A stretch of DNA of 64,000 nucleotides from Spirosoma endophyticum (GTDB lineage: Bacteria; Bacteroidota; Bacteroidia; Cytophagales; Spirosomataceae): positions 496,001-560,000 of the forward strand of contig NZ_FOLQ01000004.1 of NCBI RefSeq assembly GCF_900112365.1, given 5' to 3'. Below are positions 1 to 8,142 of this stretch, piece after piece; the stretch's first letter is position 1, and every line of letters starts with the position of its first letter. A model generated the notes under the pieces. It did no database searches, was not told the origin of the DNA, and was given only the letters and a program-made list of their open reading frames with translations. A program made the translations under genes and the position numbers.

Positions 1-133
1 TCCTCGTTGCATAGCCCTGAAGCACTCGATCTGGCATCAGGCCCTAATGCCCGAATAACCAAATTAGGGTATCTAAGGTACTGAATTTTTGACCAATACA
101 GTAGTCAGAGCATGCGCCAAACTGCTAATAAAC

Positions 134-688
134 CTAAATTCTTAGGCCGGACTTACTGGCACTTATTAGTTTAGCAAGGCGACTTTTTTGGGTAATGGCT
201 TGCTTGCCGCTCATTATCCAATGGACAGCGAGTTTTTGGTAAGAAGGAGCCTGCTTTCGAAAGAAAGTCCACGCTTTTTCGTTCGCCTTAAATTCAGATT
301 CAAACTCATCTGTCAGGCTTATAGCATCCTGTTCGTAGGCGTAAATTTTCGACTTGTTTTCCTCTCGTTTCTCAAAGGCCGCCAGGCCCGCTGGATGCAT
401 TAATTCTTCCCGTATAAGGTTCTCTATTTTCTGAATATTTACCGCGCTCCAGATACTTTTGGGCTTTCTGGGCGTAAACCGGATGCAGTAACTATCCACA
501 TCAACTGATCTGCGAACACCATCGATCCAGCCAAAACAAAGGGCCTCGTCCACCGACTGGGACCATGTCATGCTCGGTTTGCCCGAACCGACTTTATAGA
601 AACCAACCAGCAGTTCCGTTTCCTTGTCATGATTTGCCGATAGCCACGTCCGAAAGTCAGCCTGACTGGCAAAGAACATTGGTGTCAT
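134..688 (-). CDS. YdeI/OmpD-associated family protein
   Basis: A 184-residue soluble protein of the YdeI/OmpD-associated (OmdA) type. The family hallmarks are visible: an N-terminal segment with the conserved CFGWIDG motif (residues 51-57), a following RFTPRKPKS-like basic stretch, and a helical C-terminal part ending in a lysine-rich tail. There is no signal peptide or membrane segment. The family is widespread in Bacteroidota. Some members are linked to bacteriocin or peptide tolerance, but the biochemical role is unclear and I do not assign one. Its ATG overlaps the stop codon of the upstream phosphotransferase gene by the ATGA arrangement (685-688), so the two are probably translationally coupled. 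The family call is confident, the function is not. Confidence 0.8.
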   Translation of the reverse strand: MTPMFFASQADFRTWLSANHDKETELLVGFYKVGSGKPSMTWSQSVDEALCFGWIDGVRRSVDVDSYCIRFTPRKPKSIWSAVNIQKIENLIREELMHPAGLAAFEKREENKSKIYAYEQDAISLTDEFESEFKANEKAWTFFRKQAPSYQKLAVHWIMSGKQAITQKSRLAKLISASKSGLRI

Positions 689-1677
689 TTAATCTGCATT
701 TTATTGAAATCAGCCCAGCGTTTCACACGCAAAGTAATAAATCGTTTTAGATATAACTCATTCACAAATACGTTCGACCAGTCATCAAAGCGTTGACACT
801 GAACACCTAAATAGAAGAAATAAACGCATAACCCCAGCATAGGCAGCAATCGCATTTCTTCATCGCTGATTTTCGAAACCGATTCGTAGCCAGCCAGAAA
901 ACTAGCTCGTTTTGCTACGTAGTCTTTCTCGTCGGCTTCTGTACTATGAATCTGCAAAATGTAATAGCCGAGGTCATAACACTGCATAGCGTTCCCACAG
1001 AAATCGAAGTCGAAAAGGGTAATTTTATCATTGTCGGCAATGTTCAGATTGTCAAACCAGATGTCCAGATGAACGAGCCCCTGCCGGATTTCTTGGGACT
1101 CAATTTTCGCTAATTCGTCCAGCAGAAAGCGTTGCGTGTTGTGCATAAACTGCATTTCTTCTGATTCAGAAGGTAGAAACGGCTTCAGATACTCAAGTGA
1201 ATCAACGAGCATAATCTGCGGTGTATAGGTGACCCGCTCCAGCGTCAGATTTTGCGTAAGCTGATGAAAGCGGGCCATAATCGTGCCCATTTTGTAATGC
1301 AACTCCTCCGAATAGGTGAGTAGCTTTTCGCCTTCGGCAAATGAGAAAAGAACGCCAAATCGTTTTCCTTCGGGCGCCTGCAACTCCTGAATATACGTGC
1401 CTGCTACGTCAGCCAGCGGGTAGGACACAGGAATACCGCCTTCGTTGACCTGATTCAATAATCGCAGTTCTTCTTCGATTTCTTTCTTACTACGCCAGTT
1501 GAGGCTATAGATACGGAAGATCGATTTGGCCGCACCATTCGTCACCAGATACGAATGATTAACGCCTGCTTTCAACAGACGGCACGTAGCATCGGGGCTT
1601 AACTTGTATTTCTCCTGTAGGAATTGAGTAAGATGCGTGGTCGAAAGAATGGAACTGGAAACGGGGAAAGGAGGCAT
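685..1677 (-). CDS. APH-type phosphotransferase (homoserine-kinase-II-like)
   Basis: A protein-kinase-fold small-molecule phosphotransferase of the aminoglycoside phosphotransferase/homoserine kinase II group, about 330 residues from the chosen start. The catalytic loop HLDIWFDN (residues 203-210) and the metal-binding DFDFCG motif (223-228) are intact, and an FRIYS strand near residue 55 belongs to the nucleotide-binding lobe. The substrate cannot be read from the sequence. Candidates are homoserine, choline or another small alcohol. The open frame extends to 1776, but that would overlap the upstream small membrane protein gene, so the ATG at 1677, just before the fold begins, is preferred. 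The stop overlaps the start of the YdeI-like gene, implying co-expression. Confidence 0.75.
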   Translation of the reverse strand: MPPFPVSSSILSTTHLTQFLQEKYKLSPDATCRLLKAGVNHSYLVTNGAAKSIFRIYSLNWRSKKEIEEELRLLNQVNEGGIPVSYPLADVAGTYIQELQAPEGKRFGVLFSFAEGEKLLTYSEELHYKMGTIMARFHQLTQNLTLERVTYTPQIMLVDSLEYLKPFLPSESEEMQFMHNTQRFLLDELAKIESQEIRQGLVHLDIWFDNLNIADNDKITLFDFDFCGNAMQCYDLGYYILQIHSTEADEKDYVAKRASFLAGYESVSKISDEEMRLLPMLGLCVYFFYLGVQCQRFDDWSNVFVNELYLKRFITLRVKRWADFNKMQIK

Positions 1678-1744
1678 GAGTATGGAGTTAAACCAGCGTA
1701 GAAACCATCTACACCCAACAAGCAAGCGGTACGTAACGAATTGA

Positions 1745-1948
1745 TTACCTGGCGGGATCGAACCGTGCGGCATCAATAATGGACCATAAATGGATGATCC
1801 ATCCCATTAGTATAAACCAAAGGGCCCCAGCCAAAACAAACTGAAAAATAGCCATCAACAAACGGCCCTGTAGAAGCTGACCCAACCCCGGAATGAAGAA
1901 ACTGCAAAGAGCAGCCAGTACGTTGCCACCCGACCCTTGACCTGCCAT
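1745..1948 (-). CDS. small TM2-like membrane protein
   Basis: A 67-residue protein with two predicted membrane helices separated by a short turn. The PGLGQLLQGR stretch resembles the TM2-domain signature in which a first hydrophobic hairpin is followed by a PGLGQ-Y-GR-like segment, and the protein ends in a short charged DAARFDPAR tail. The start follows a glycine-rich MAGQGSGG leader with no cleavable signal. It lies 67 bases upstream of the phosphotransferase on the same strand and may share its transcript. The function is unknown. The TM2 similarity is judged by eye and the family assignment is tentative. Confidence 0.65.
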   Translation of the reverse strand: MAGQGSGGNVLAALCSFFIPGLGQLLQGRLLMAIFQFVLAGALWFILMGWIIHLWSIIDAARFDPAR

Positions 1949-2091
1949 AGTGTTGGTTGTTTTTTTATAAAATTGACCTACATCTGGTAGTTTGCAAAAT
2001 CATTTTTGGGCTTCTGTCAAATTTTGTTGATTAGCGGTCAAAATACGCGATGACTGTTCGAAACGAGTAGCAAGACCTGTTAGCAAAATGT

Positions 2092-2769
2092 TCATTCATG
2101 ATAGAACCGGACAGGTTGCATGCTAACTGTACTGACTTTACGCCCGTTTAACTCCCCAGGAAGCCATTGTAACGTACTGTATAAGTTAATGACCCGCAAC
2201 GCTTCCGCAGTCTTTGCTGGTTCTGCTGACGACTGTACAATGCGAACGGGCCCGAATTTACCGGTTTCGTCAACCAGATAGGCTACGGTGACCATACTTG
2301 TCTTACCCAACCCCAGGGGGGTACCTGGAGAACGGAGGTTCGTCATCATGATTCTGACAAGTTGGTTTTTTCCGCCAACGGGTACAGGTGGTTTTGCTAG
2401 TGGGGCATACGTAGTGTCAGCGTTAGTAATGATTGTGTATACCTTTTGCAATGAATCGGGCTGGTTGTAAAGAGTCGAGAAGAGAACTTGACGGGTTGTA
2501 TAATCGAACGTCTGATCCAGCTTTCCCATCATATCATAAAACTCCCACGGCCCAACCCGTTGATCCTGACTATACTCACCTTTTTCGATCAATTTCTCCC
2601 CGAAAAATTGCTGATAAGGTCCGTGTCTAGTACGTTTATTAGCTTTCAGCACTGTGTATTTTTCCGAATAATTACCCTTTCGCTCTGTTACTTCTCGGGT
2701 TTCCTGAGCGTAGGCTACCGATGACAAAAGCCACGCGATTACCAACAAAACGTGCCTATTTTCCATCAT
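2092..2769 (-). CDS. exported MORN-like / TonB C-terminal-like protein
   Basis: A 225-residue exported protein. Residues 1-21 form a signal peptide ending in VAYAQ. Residues about 45-80 hold MORN-type repeats (GPYQQFFGEKLIEKGEY, then VGPWEFYD), a common exported module in Bacteroidota. Residues about 130-225 resemble the TonB C-terminal fold: a GPVRIVQSS strand, an ALRVINLY helix and a final VSMQPVRFY strand. No N-terminal membrane anchor or proline-rich linker is seen, so it is not a working energy transducer. It is more likely one of the stand-alone periplasmic TonB-C-like proteins. It lies downstream of the isomerase gene, separated from it by a strong hairpin, and may be transcribed independently. 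Confidence 0.6.
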   Translation of the reverse strand: MMENRHVLLVIAWLLSSVAYAQETREVTERKGNYSEKYTVLKANKRTRHGPYQQFFGEKLIEKGEYSQDQRVGPWEFYDMMGKLDQTFDYTTRQVLFSTLYNQPDSLQKVYTIITNADTTYAPLAKPPVPVGGKNQLVRIMMTNLRSPGTPLGLGKTSMVTVAYLVDETGKFGPVRIVQSSAEPAKTAEALRVINLYSTLQWLPGELNGRKVSTVSMQPVRFYHE

Positions 2770-2782
2770 AAGACAGATTTAT

Positions 2783-2838
2783 AACGTAACATGCCCTTGA
2801 AATCAGCCTGTTAGTTGATTTCAAGGGCATGTTACGTT
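2783..2838 (-). terminator. 23-bp perfect stem-loop terminator
   Basis: Arms at 2783-2805 and 2816-2838 are exact reverse complements (23 bp) with a 10-base loop. The stem begins just past the stop codon of the isomerase gene (minus strand) and ends just before the start of the next gene. The trailing sequence on the minus strand is A/T-rich but lacks a long T run, so the stem may terminate incompletely or protect a transcript end. Confidence 0.7.
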
Positions 2839-2845
2839 TATCTGC

Positions 2846-3898
2846 TTACAATCCCAGCACCTTTTTATTAAACGCATCGTCGGCACCAGTTCCGGCGAAG
2901 TCGTCAAATGCGCGCTCGGTGACGCGGATGATATGACTTTCGATGAACGGTGCACCTTCAGCGGCTCCCTGCTCTGGGTGTTTCAGCGCACATTCCCATT
3001 CCAGTACGGCCCAGCGATCATAATCATACTGTGCCAGTTTAGAGAAGATACCTGAAAAATCAACCTGGCCATCGCCCAGTGAACGGAACCGTCCAGCCCG
3101 CTCAACCCAGCCCTGATAACCACCATATACGCCCTGTTTGCCGGTTGGGTTAAACTCGGCATCTTTCACATGATACGCATAAATACGATCATGATAGAAA
3201 TCAATGAATTGCAGGTAATCCAGTTGTTGCAACACAAAGTGGCTCGGGTCATAATTAATACCAGCGCGCGGATGATTGCCTACTTTCTCCAGGAACATCT
3301 CGAACGTAATACCGTCGTGTATATCTTCGCCGGGGTGCAGTTCGTAAGCCAGATCGACACCAGCTTCGTCGTAGGCGTTCAGAATGGGCAACCAGCGGTC
3401 GGCAAGTTCTTTAAAACCCGTCTCGACTAATCCCGCCGGACGTTGTGGCCATGGGTAGATAAACGGCCACAGCAACGCACCAGAAAACGTCGGGCTAACT
3501 TTAAGACCAAGGTTTTTGCTGGCTTTGGCGGTCATCAGCAATTGATCGACGGCCCAGGCCTGCTGGTCTTTGGGCTTGCCCGCCAGTTCGGCAGGTCCGA
3601 AGCCGTCGAACATGGGGCCATATGCCGGATGAACAGCCACCAACTGCCCTTGCAGGTGAGTGGCCAGCTCTGTAATTTCTACGCCAATGTCGCTTAGTTT
3701 CCCTTTTAGTTCGTCGCAATACGTCTGACTTTCAGCAGCTTTCTTGAGATCAATCATACGCGGGTCCCAGGTTGGAATCTGAACACCCTTGTAGCCTAAA
3801 TCAGCCATGTATTTGGCAATGGACTCAAGCGAATTAAATGGTTCAGCATCACCCAAGAACTGCGCCAGAAAGATTCCAGGCCCTTTCATTGTCTTCAT
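2846..3898 (-). CDS. sugar phosphate isomerase/epimerase (xylose isomerase-like TIM barrel)
   Basis: A 350-residue cytoplasmic TIM-barrel protein of the AP endonuclease family 2/xylose isomerase-like group. The expected metal ligands are visible: Glu186 in YELHPGE, Asp217 and His220 in NYDPSH, His243 in YHVKD and an acidic residue in VLEWEC (about 300-302). No signal peptide is present. It is the third gene of a minus-strand set behind two Gfo/Idh/MocA dehydrogenases and opposite an MFS permease. That context is typical of isomerisation or epimerisation of a keto-sugar or inositol-like intermediate. The exact substrate cannot be told from sequence. The preceding spacer carries a cacagag-type repeat hairpin. 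Confidence 0.85.
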   Translation of the reverse strand: MKTMKGPGIFLAQFLGDAEPFNSLESIAKYMADLGYKGVQIPTWDPRMIDLKKAAESQTYCDELKGKLSDIGVEITELATHLQGQLVAVHPAYGPMFDGFGPAELAGKPKDQQAWAVDQLLMTAKASKNLGLKVSPTFSGALLWPFIYPWPQRPAGLVETGFKELADRWLPILNAYDEAGVDLAYELHPGEDIHDGITFEMFLEKVGNHPRAGINYDPSHFVLQQLDYLQFIDFYHDRIYAYHVKDAEFNPTGKQGVYGGYQGWVERAGRFRSLGDGQVDFSGIFSKLAQYDYDRWAVLEWECALKHPEQGAAEGAPFIESHIIRVTERAFDDFAGTGADDAFNKKVLGL

Positions 3899-3929
3899 AA
3901 GTTGTATTTGGTTAAGCGTCTATAAAAAG

Positions 3930-4018
3930 TTTAAACACAGAGAGAACAGAGGCTTCACAGAGCACACAACGTTTTCCCTGACTCTGCGCAAACCTCTGTG
4001 CGCTCTGTGTTTTAAAAG
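3930..4018. repeat. cacagag-word imperfect inverted repeat (copy 1)
   Basis: The spacer between the dehydrogenase and isomerase genes consists almost entirely of CACAGAG-like words on the left (3930-3962) and their complements CTCTGTG on the right (about 3981-4018), forming an imperfect hairpin. The same word family fills the spacer at 5171-5252. Confidence 0.75.
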
Positions 4019-5164
4019 TTAAATCTCTACCCAAGCCTGCTTCCGGTTGCTCTCCAGAATTTTTTCGCAGATAAGTAATTCCCGATAACCGTCAGCGAAG
4101 GTGGGGTACGTTGGCTTTTCGGGTTGTTTACCGGCGGCAATGGCGTCGTAAACCTCCTTGAACAACTGCTTCGACGTATCAGGGAATCCTTCGTTGTGCC
4201 CACCGGGGAAACTGATCACCGACCGGGCTTCGGGGTGAGCCAGCGATGGATCGCGCAGGAACGACTGGTTGGCACCGTCGCGGTTACCGATCCACATTTC
4301 GTTCGGTGCTTCGGAGTTCCAGGCATAGGTTTTCTTAGATCCGGCGATTTCCAGTTTCATCTGGTTTTTGCGACCCGCCGACACCTGCGATACCGTAATG
4401 ACGCCCCGATTGCCGTTGTCGAAACGTAGCAATACGTTGGCATGATCTTCCGTGTTGATGGGGACATCGGCATAATCCTCCGGTTGCAACATCTTCCCTG
4501 AATAGGTCTCAACGGGTTTCAATGGCTTCTTACGAAATTTGTGAATCGTATTGAAATCAGCCATAACCGCCACCGTTTTTAGCCCGGTAATGTATTCCAG
4601 ACTATCCATCAAGTGCGAACCGATGTCGGCAATAGCCCGCGAATCACCCGATTTGTCGGGCTCAAGCCGCCAGTTGTAATCGGTATCGTAGAACAACCAG
4701 TCCTGTAGATACGAACCAATGATTGAGTACACTTCGCCCAGATCGTTCTGCTCCCGCATCACCTTCATCTGCCGAACCAGCGGGTAATAGCGTAGATTGA
4801 AATGTACTGCATTCACTAAACCCGTTTGCGCGGCCAGTTCAACCAGTTCTTTGGCTTCGTGCAAGTCTTTCGCCAGGGGTTTTTCGCACACGACGTGCTT
4901 CCCCGCCAGCAAAGCCGCCTTCGACTGAGCGTAGTGAAGAAAATTAGGCGTACAAATGTGCACTACCTGAATATCATCCTGCTTTAGGAGTTCATCAAAG
5001 GTGTAAGACCGTTCGATACCGAGCTGGTCGGCTTTCTGACGGGCGAGTTCAGCCGTCACTTCGCAAAGGGCGACGACATTGGTATTGGGAAGGCGACGCA
5101 GGGCTTCGATGTGCGCAGGTCCGATGAATCCGGTGCCAACAACACCGACGTTAATTTTTTGCAT
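4019..5164 (-). CDS. Gfo/Idh/MocA family oxidoreductase
   Basis: An NAD(P)-dependent sugar dehydrogenase-like protein of 381 residues. The Rossmann nucleotide-binding loop is GTGFIG (residues 11-16), and the catalytic-lysine motif CEKP lies at 93-96. The C-terminal alpha/beta domain includes the DIGSH segment typical of the family, where the histidine normally helps catalysis. The frame could extend to 5197, but that part lies inside a repeat hairpin, so the ATG at 5164, immediately before the first beta strand, is chosen. It follows a second Gfo/Idh/MocA gene and precedes the isomerase, suggesting sequential oxidation and isomerisation of one sugar. There is no signal peptide, so it acts in the cytoplasm. 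Confidence 0.88.
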   Translation of the reverse strand: MQKINVGVVGTGFIGPAHIEALRRLPNTNVVALCEVTAELARQKADQLGIERSYTFDELLKQDDIQVVHICTPNFLHYAQSKAALLAGKHVVCEKPLAKDLHEAKELVELAAQTGLVNAVHFNLRYYPLVRQMKVMREQNDLGEVYSIIGSYLQDWLFYDTDYNWRLEPDKSGDSRAIADIGSHLMDSLEYITGLKTVAVMADFNTIHKFRKKPLKPVETYSGKMLQPEDYADVPINTEDHANVLLRFDNGNRGVITVSQVSAGRKNQMKLEIAGSKKTYAWNSEAPNEMWIGNRDGANQSFLRDPSLAHPEARSVISFPGGHNEGFPDTSKQLFKEVYDAIAAGKQPEKPTYPTFADGYRELLICEKILESNRKQAWVEI

Positions 5165-5170
5165 TGGTTT

Positions 5171-5252
5171 GGGGTTAAAAACAGAAACACAGAGCAAACA
5201 GAGAAAAGCTTCGTGTCCTCTGTGTTTAATCTCTGTGCTCTCTGTGTTAAAA
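5171..5252. repeat. cacagag-word imperfect inverted repeat (copy 2)
   Basis: The spacer between the two Gfo/Idh/MocA genes. ACAGAG words on the left (about 5171-5200) face CTCTGTG words on the right (about 5218-5252). It shares its repeat word and layout with 3930-4018 in the same gene set but is not an exact copy. Confidence 0.75.
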
Positions 5253-5254
5253 AA

Positions 5255-6409
5255 TCATTGAACAAACTTGGTCCATTTTGTAGAATCATCTTTACTCGAC
5301 GCGATGACCGTGTCGATGAACGCTAGTCCGCGAACGCCATCGGCAGCTTTGGGAAAGTCATAAATTGGGTCAAGTTCGCGGCCCTCGATATGCGCCTTGA
5401 TGGCGTAAGCGAAGTTGCGGTACAGGTTCGCGAATGCTTCGAAGAAACCTTCGGGGTGACCCGCTGGCAAGCGCCAATGAGCCGACGCTGACGCCGACAG
5501 ACTGCCTACATTCGGGCGAATGATCCGTTGCCCTTCCTGCGTTTTGTATTTCAGCGTATTGGGTTCCATCTGATGCCATTCTAAACCACCCAGTTCGCCC
5601 CACACATAAATTTTCAGGGAGTTCTCTTCACCATTGGCAATCTGACTGGCGTGCAAAACGCCTTTGGCACCGCCTTCGAAACGTAGCAATACGTTGCCAT
5701 CGTCATCGAGTTGACGACCGGGCACAAAGGCGGTCAAGTCGGCACAGAGTTCGCTAATTTGCAGCCCTGTTACGTATTCAGCCAGATTTTCGGCGTGGGT
5801 TCCAATGTCGCCCATACAACCAGCAGCCCCTGATCTGGCCGGATCTGTGCGCCAGATGGCCTGCTTGTAGTCATTATGTTCTTCATCTTTCGACAGCCAG
5901 CCCTGTGGATACTCAACGACTACTTTCCGAATCTTACCCAGTTTACCGTTCTTAACCATATCGCGGGCTTCTTTCACCATCGGATAGCCCGTATAGTTAT
6001 GCGTCAGCCCGAATACTAAGCCCGATGCTTCAACGATTTTCGCTAATTCTTTCGCTTCCTCTAAGTTCAGCGTCATGGGTTTGTCGCACATCACGTGAAA
6101 GCCATTTTCAAGCGCCATTTTAGCGGGCGGGAAGTGCATATGATTAGGCGTTACGATGGATAAAAAATCCATCCGTTCACCTTCGGGCAGTGCTTTTTCC
6201 CGCTCAATCATCTCCTCGTATGACGCGTAAACGCGGTCTTCGGGTAAATACAGGGCGTGACCGGTTGCTTTCGATTTATCGGGCGATGAACTGAAGCAGC
6301 CACAAACCAATTCGATTTCACCATCGAAACTAGCGGCCCGGCGGTGGACAGCCCCAATGAAGGCATCGAGACCTCCGCCAACCATACCCATTCGCAATTT
6401 TCTGTGCAT
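5255..6409 (-). CDS. Gfo/Idh/MocA family oxidoreductase
   Basis: A 384-residue NAD(P)-dependent dehydrogenase of the Gfo/Idh/MocA family. It has a MVGGG Rossmann loop near residues 9-13, TPNHMHF in the dinucleotide-binding region and CDKP at 108-111 carrying the catalytic lysine. The GDIGTHAEN segment supplies the family histidine. The glycine-rich region and the long C-terminal part resemble the subgroup found in Bacteroidota sugar-catabolism loci. It is the first gene of the minus-strand set and divergent from the MFS permease, so the 312-base gap between them probably holds promoters for both. No export signal is seen. The substrate is not determinable. Confidence 0.88.
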   Translation of the reverse strand: MHRKLRMGMVGGGLDAFIGAVHRRAASFDGEIELVCGCFSSSPDKSKATGHALYLPEDRVYASYEEMIEREKALPEGERMDFLSIVTPNHMHFPPAKMALENGFHVMCDKPMTLNLEEAKELAKIVEASGLVFGLTHNYTGYPMVKEARDMVKNGKLGKIRKVVVEYPQGWLSKDEEHNDYKQAIWRTDPARSGAAGCMGDIGTHAENLAEYVTGLQISELCADLTAFVPGRQLDDDGNVLLRFEGGAKGVLHASQIANGEENSLKIYVWGELGGLEWHQMEPNTLKYKTQEGQRIIRPNVGSLSASASAHWRLPAGHPEGFFEAFANLYRNFAYAIKAHIEGRELDPIYDFPKAADGVRGLAFIDTVIASSKDDSTKWTKFVQ

Positions 6410-6721
6410 CTTTATGATAAGTTGAGAGTAAACAAGTTAGAAAAGAGGCTCACGATGGTTGGTTACTGTATTCGATTTACCATTTTAGCGAGGATACGCT
6501 AATACCCTGGTTAATAGGATACTACTAAAACTGGCCAATAGAAATCGTTTATCAGCAATAAAGAACCGTAAAAGCCTTCATTTTTGCGGCCGAAAATTAG
6601 CTGTTTTCTCTTATTTTTCGGGAAATTTGCATAAAAACAAGCAGGAAACGGGGAGTTTCCTCAGGTTCCTGTCTTTTAATGGACTAACGTACTAATACTT
6701 ACTAAATCCCTCTCGTAGAAA
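6410..6721. other. divergent intergenic region (candidate promoters)
   Basis: 312 bases between divergent genes. It is A/T-rich and must contain the start signals of the dehydrogenase set (minus) and the permease (plus). I find only partial matches to TAnnTTTG (for example a TTATTTTTC run and GAAATTTG around 6610-6630) and no exact -7 box on either strand. No open frame or strong hairpin is apparent. Confidence 0.4.
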
Positions 6722-7966
6722 ATGGCCCTAACTATTAATCGTTCGCGACTATTCAACGCCAGTTGCTTTTCGCTCATTACCACCGCTATGGCTTTCGCCA
6801 TCCGAGCTGGCGTTCTTACTCAGTTGGGAAAAGAGTTTAACCTGACTGCCGAGCAATTGGGCTATGTCAACGCTATGGCTTTTCTGGGTTTTCCAATTGC
6901 CATGATTTTTGGCGGTCCACTCTACAACGTAATTGGTCCGAAGCGCATCGTATGGGTAGCTTTTGCCACACACATCCTAGGTTTGGTGATGACTATTTTC
7001 GCCGGTGGTTACTGGACGCTACTCTTGTCGACCTTTTTCGTTGGATTTGGCAATGGAACGGTCGAAGCCGCCTGTAACCCCATGATTGCCGATATGTATG
7101 ATGGCAATGTGAAAATTAAGATGCTTAGCCGCTTTCACATGTGGTTTCCGGGTGGAATCGTACTTGGTACGTTAGTATCGAAATTCATGACCGACGCTGG
7201 ACTGGGCTGGCAATTGCAAATTGGAGCGATTCTGGTTCCGGCGGTGATTTATGCCTTCATGTTCCTTGGGCAACAATTTCCGGCCAGTAAAGTAGAGGGT
7301 GCCGCATCGACGGGAGAGAACCTGAAATCTATGATTTCTCCCCTGTATCTGTTTATGCTTGCTTGCATGGCTCTGACGGCTATTTCGGAGTTTGGTCCTG
7401 AGCAGTGGGTAGGCCCCATTTTAGGTAAAGCGGGCGCTAGTCCAATGCTTATTCTGGCACTGGTAACTGGCCTGATGGCCGTTGGTCGCTACTTTGCTGG
7501 CCCAGTTGTACATAACCTTAACCCAACCGGCGTACTACTTGGCTCAGCTATTTTTGCGGCCCTGGGCGTTTATCTGATGAGCACTGCAACGGGACCAATG
7601 GTTTATGTTTCAGCCGTAATATTTGCTATTGGCGTATGCTATTTCTGGCCAACGATGATTGGCTTCATTGCCGAATACATTCCCCGTTCTGGTGCCTTTG
7701 GCATGTCTATCATGGGCGGTATGGGCATGTTCGCCACATCTATATTCCAGCCAATTATTGGTGGCTGGATTGATACAGAAACAGCAGCCGCTAAGAGCAG
7801 TGGACTTACTGGCGACGCGATTGAGTTGGCCGCTGGTCAGGCGACGTTGTCGCACATGGTGATTTTTCCGGTTGTTTTGATTTTCGCATTCGGAGGCCTG
7901 TACTTCTTTATGCGCAATCGCAAGCATGTTAATGAAACGGTCTCACTGGAGCAACCTCAGCTGTAA
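6722..7966 (+). CDS. MFS sugar permease (FucP-like)
   Basis: A 414-residue major facilitator superfamily transporter with about twelve hydrophobic segments. Helix 3-5 features include FGNGTVEAACNPMIADMY and a long polar loop after helix 6 (SKVEGAASTGENLKS). The sequence resembles the fucose/glucose-galactose permease branch common in Bacteroidota sugar loci. The inner-membrane location is certain from hydrophobicity. The substrate is inferred only from the neighbouring dehydrogenases and isomerase and is probably a monosaccharide or a keto-sugar. It is followed by two strong hairpins, the second a standard terminator, so it is likely a single-gene transcript. Confidence 0.85.
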   Translation: MALTINRSRLFNASCFSLITTAMAFAIRAGVLTQLGKEFNLTAEQLGYVNAMAFLGFPIAMIFGGPLYNVIGPKRIVWVAFATHILGLVMTIFAGGYWTLLLSTFFVGFGNGTVEAACNPMIADMYDGNVKIKMLSRFHMWFPGGIVLGTLVSKFMTDAGLGWQLQIGAILVPAVIYAFMFLGQQFPASKVEGAASTGENLKSMISPLYLFMLACMALTAISEFGPEQWVGPILGKAGASPMLILALVTGLMAVGRYFAGPVVHNLNPTGVLLGSAIFAALGVYLMSTATGPMVYVSAVIFAIGVCYFWPTMIGFIAEYIPRSGAFGMSIMGGMGMFATSIFQPIIGGWIDTETAAAKSSGLTGDAIELAAGQATLSHMVIFPVVLIFAFGGLYFFMRNRKHVNETVSLEQPQL

Positions 7967-7998
7967 AAATACTCACACCTGATATTGAGTATTTTTAC
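7963..7998 (+). repeat. 13-bp perfect hairpin after MFS gene
   Basis: Arms 7963-7975 and 7986-7998 are exact reverse complements. The left arm includes the stop codon region of the permease gene. It lies eight bases before a second, T-tailed hairpin, so the pair forms a double terminator. Confidence 0.7.
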
Positions 7999-8005
7999 AA
8001 TATGC

Positions 8006-8042
8006 AAAGTCCTGAAACTGAACGGTTTCGGGACTTTTTTTT
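8006..8042 (+). terminator. Rho-independent terminator
   Basis: The stem 8006-8018 pairs with 8025-8037 (one G-U-compatible mismatch) around a six-base loop and runs into eight consecutive T bases. This is the clearest intrinsic terminator in the window and ends the permease transcript. Confidence 0.85.
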
Positions 8043-8044
8043 GT

Positions 8045-8063
8045 GACTTTTATATTAAAAGTC
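8045..8063. promoter_or_regulatory. 19-bp palindrome upstream of DUF1800 gene
   Basis: GACTTTTA (8045-8052) and TAAAAGTC (8056-8063) form an exact palindrome around TAT, about 80 bases before the DUF1800 start. Its symmetry and short centre suit an operator better than a terminator. The binding factor is unknown. Confidence 0.35.
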
Positions 8064-8142
8064 AGTTAATTACGATCTAGCCATTAAACCCTATAGGTAT
8101 ATTTATTGTCAGTCAGGAACAAACCGTTAAATCAACAACATC

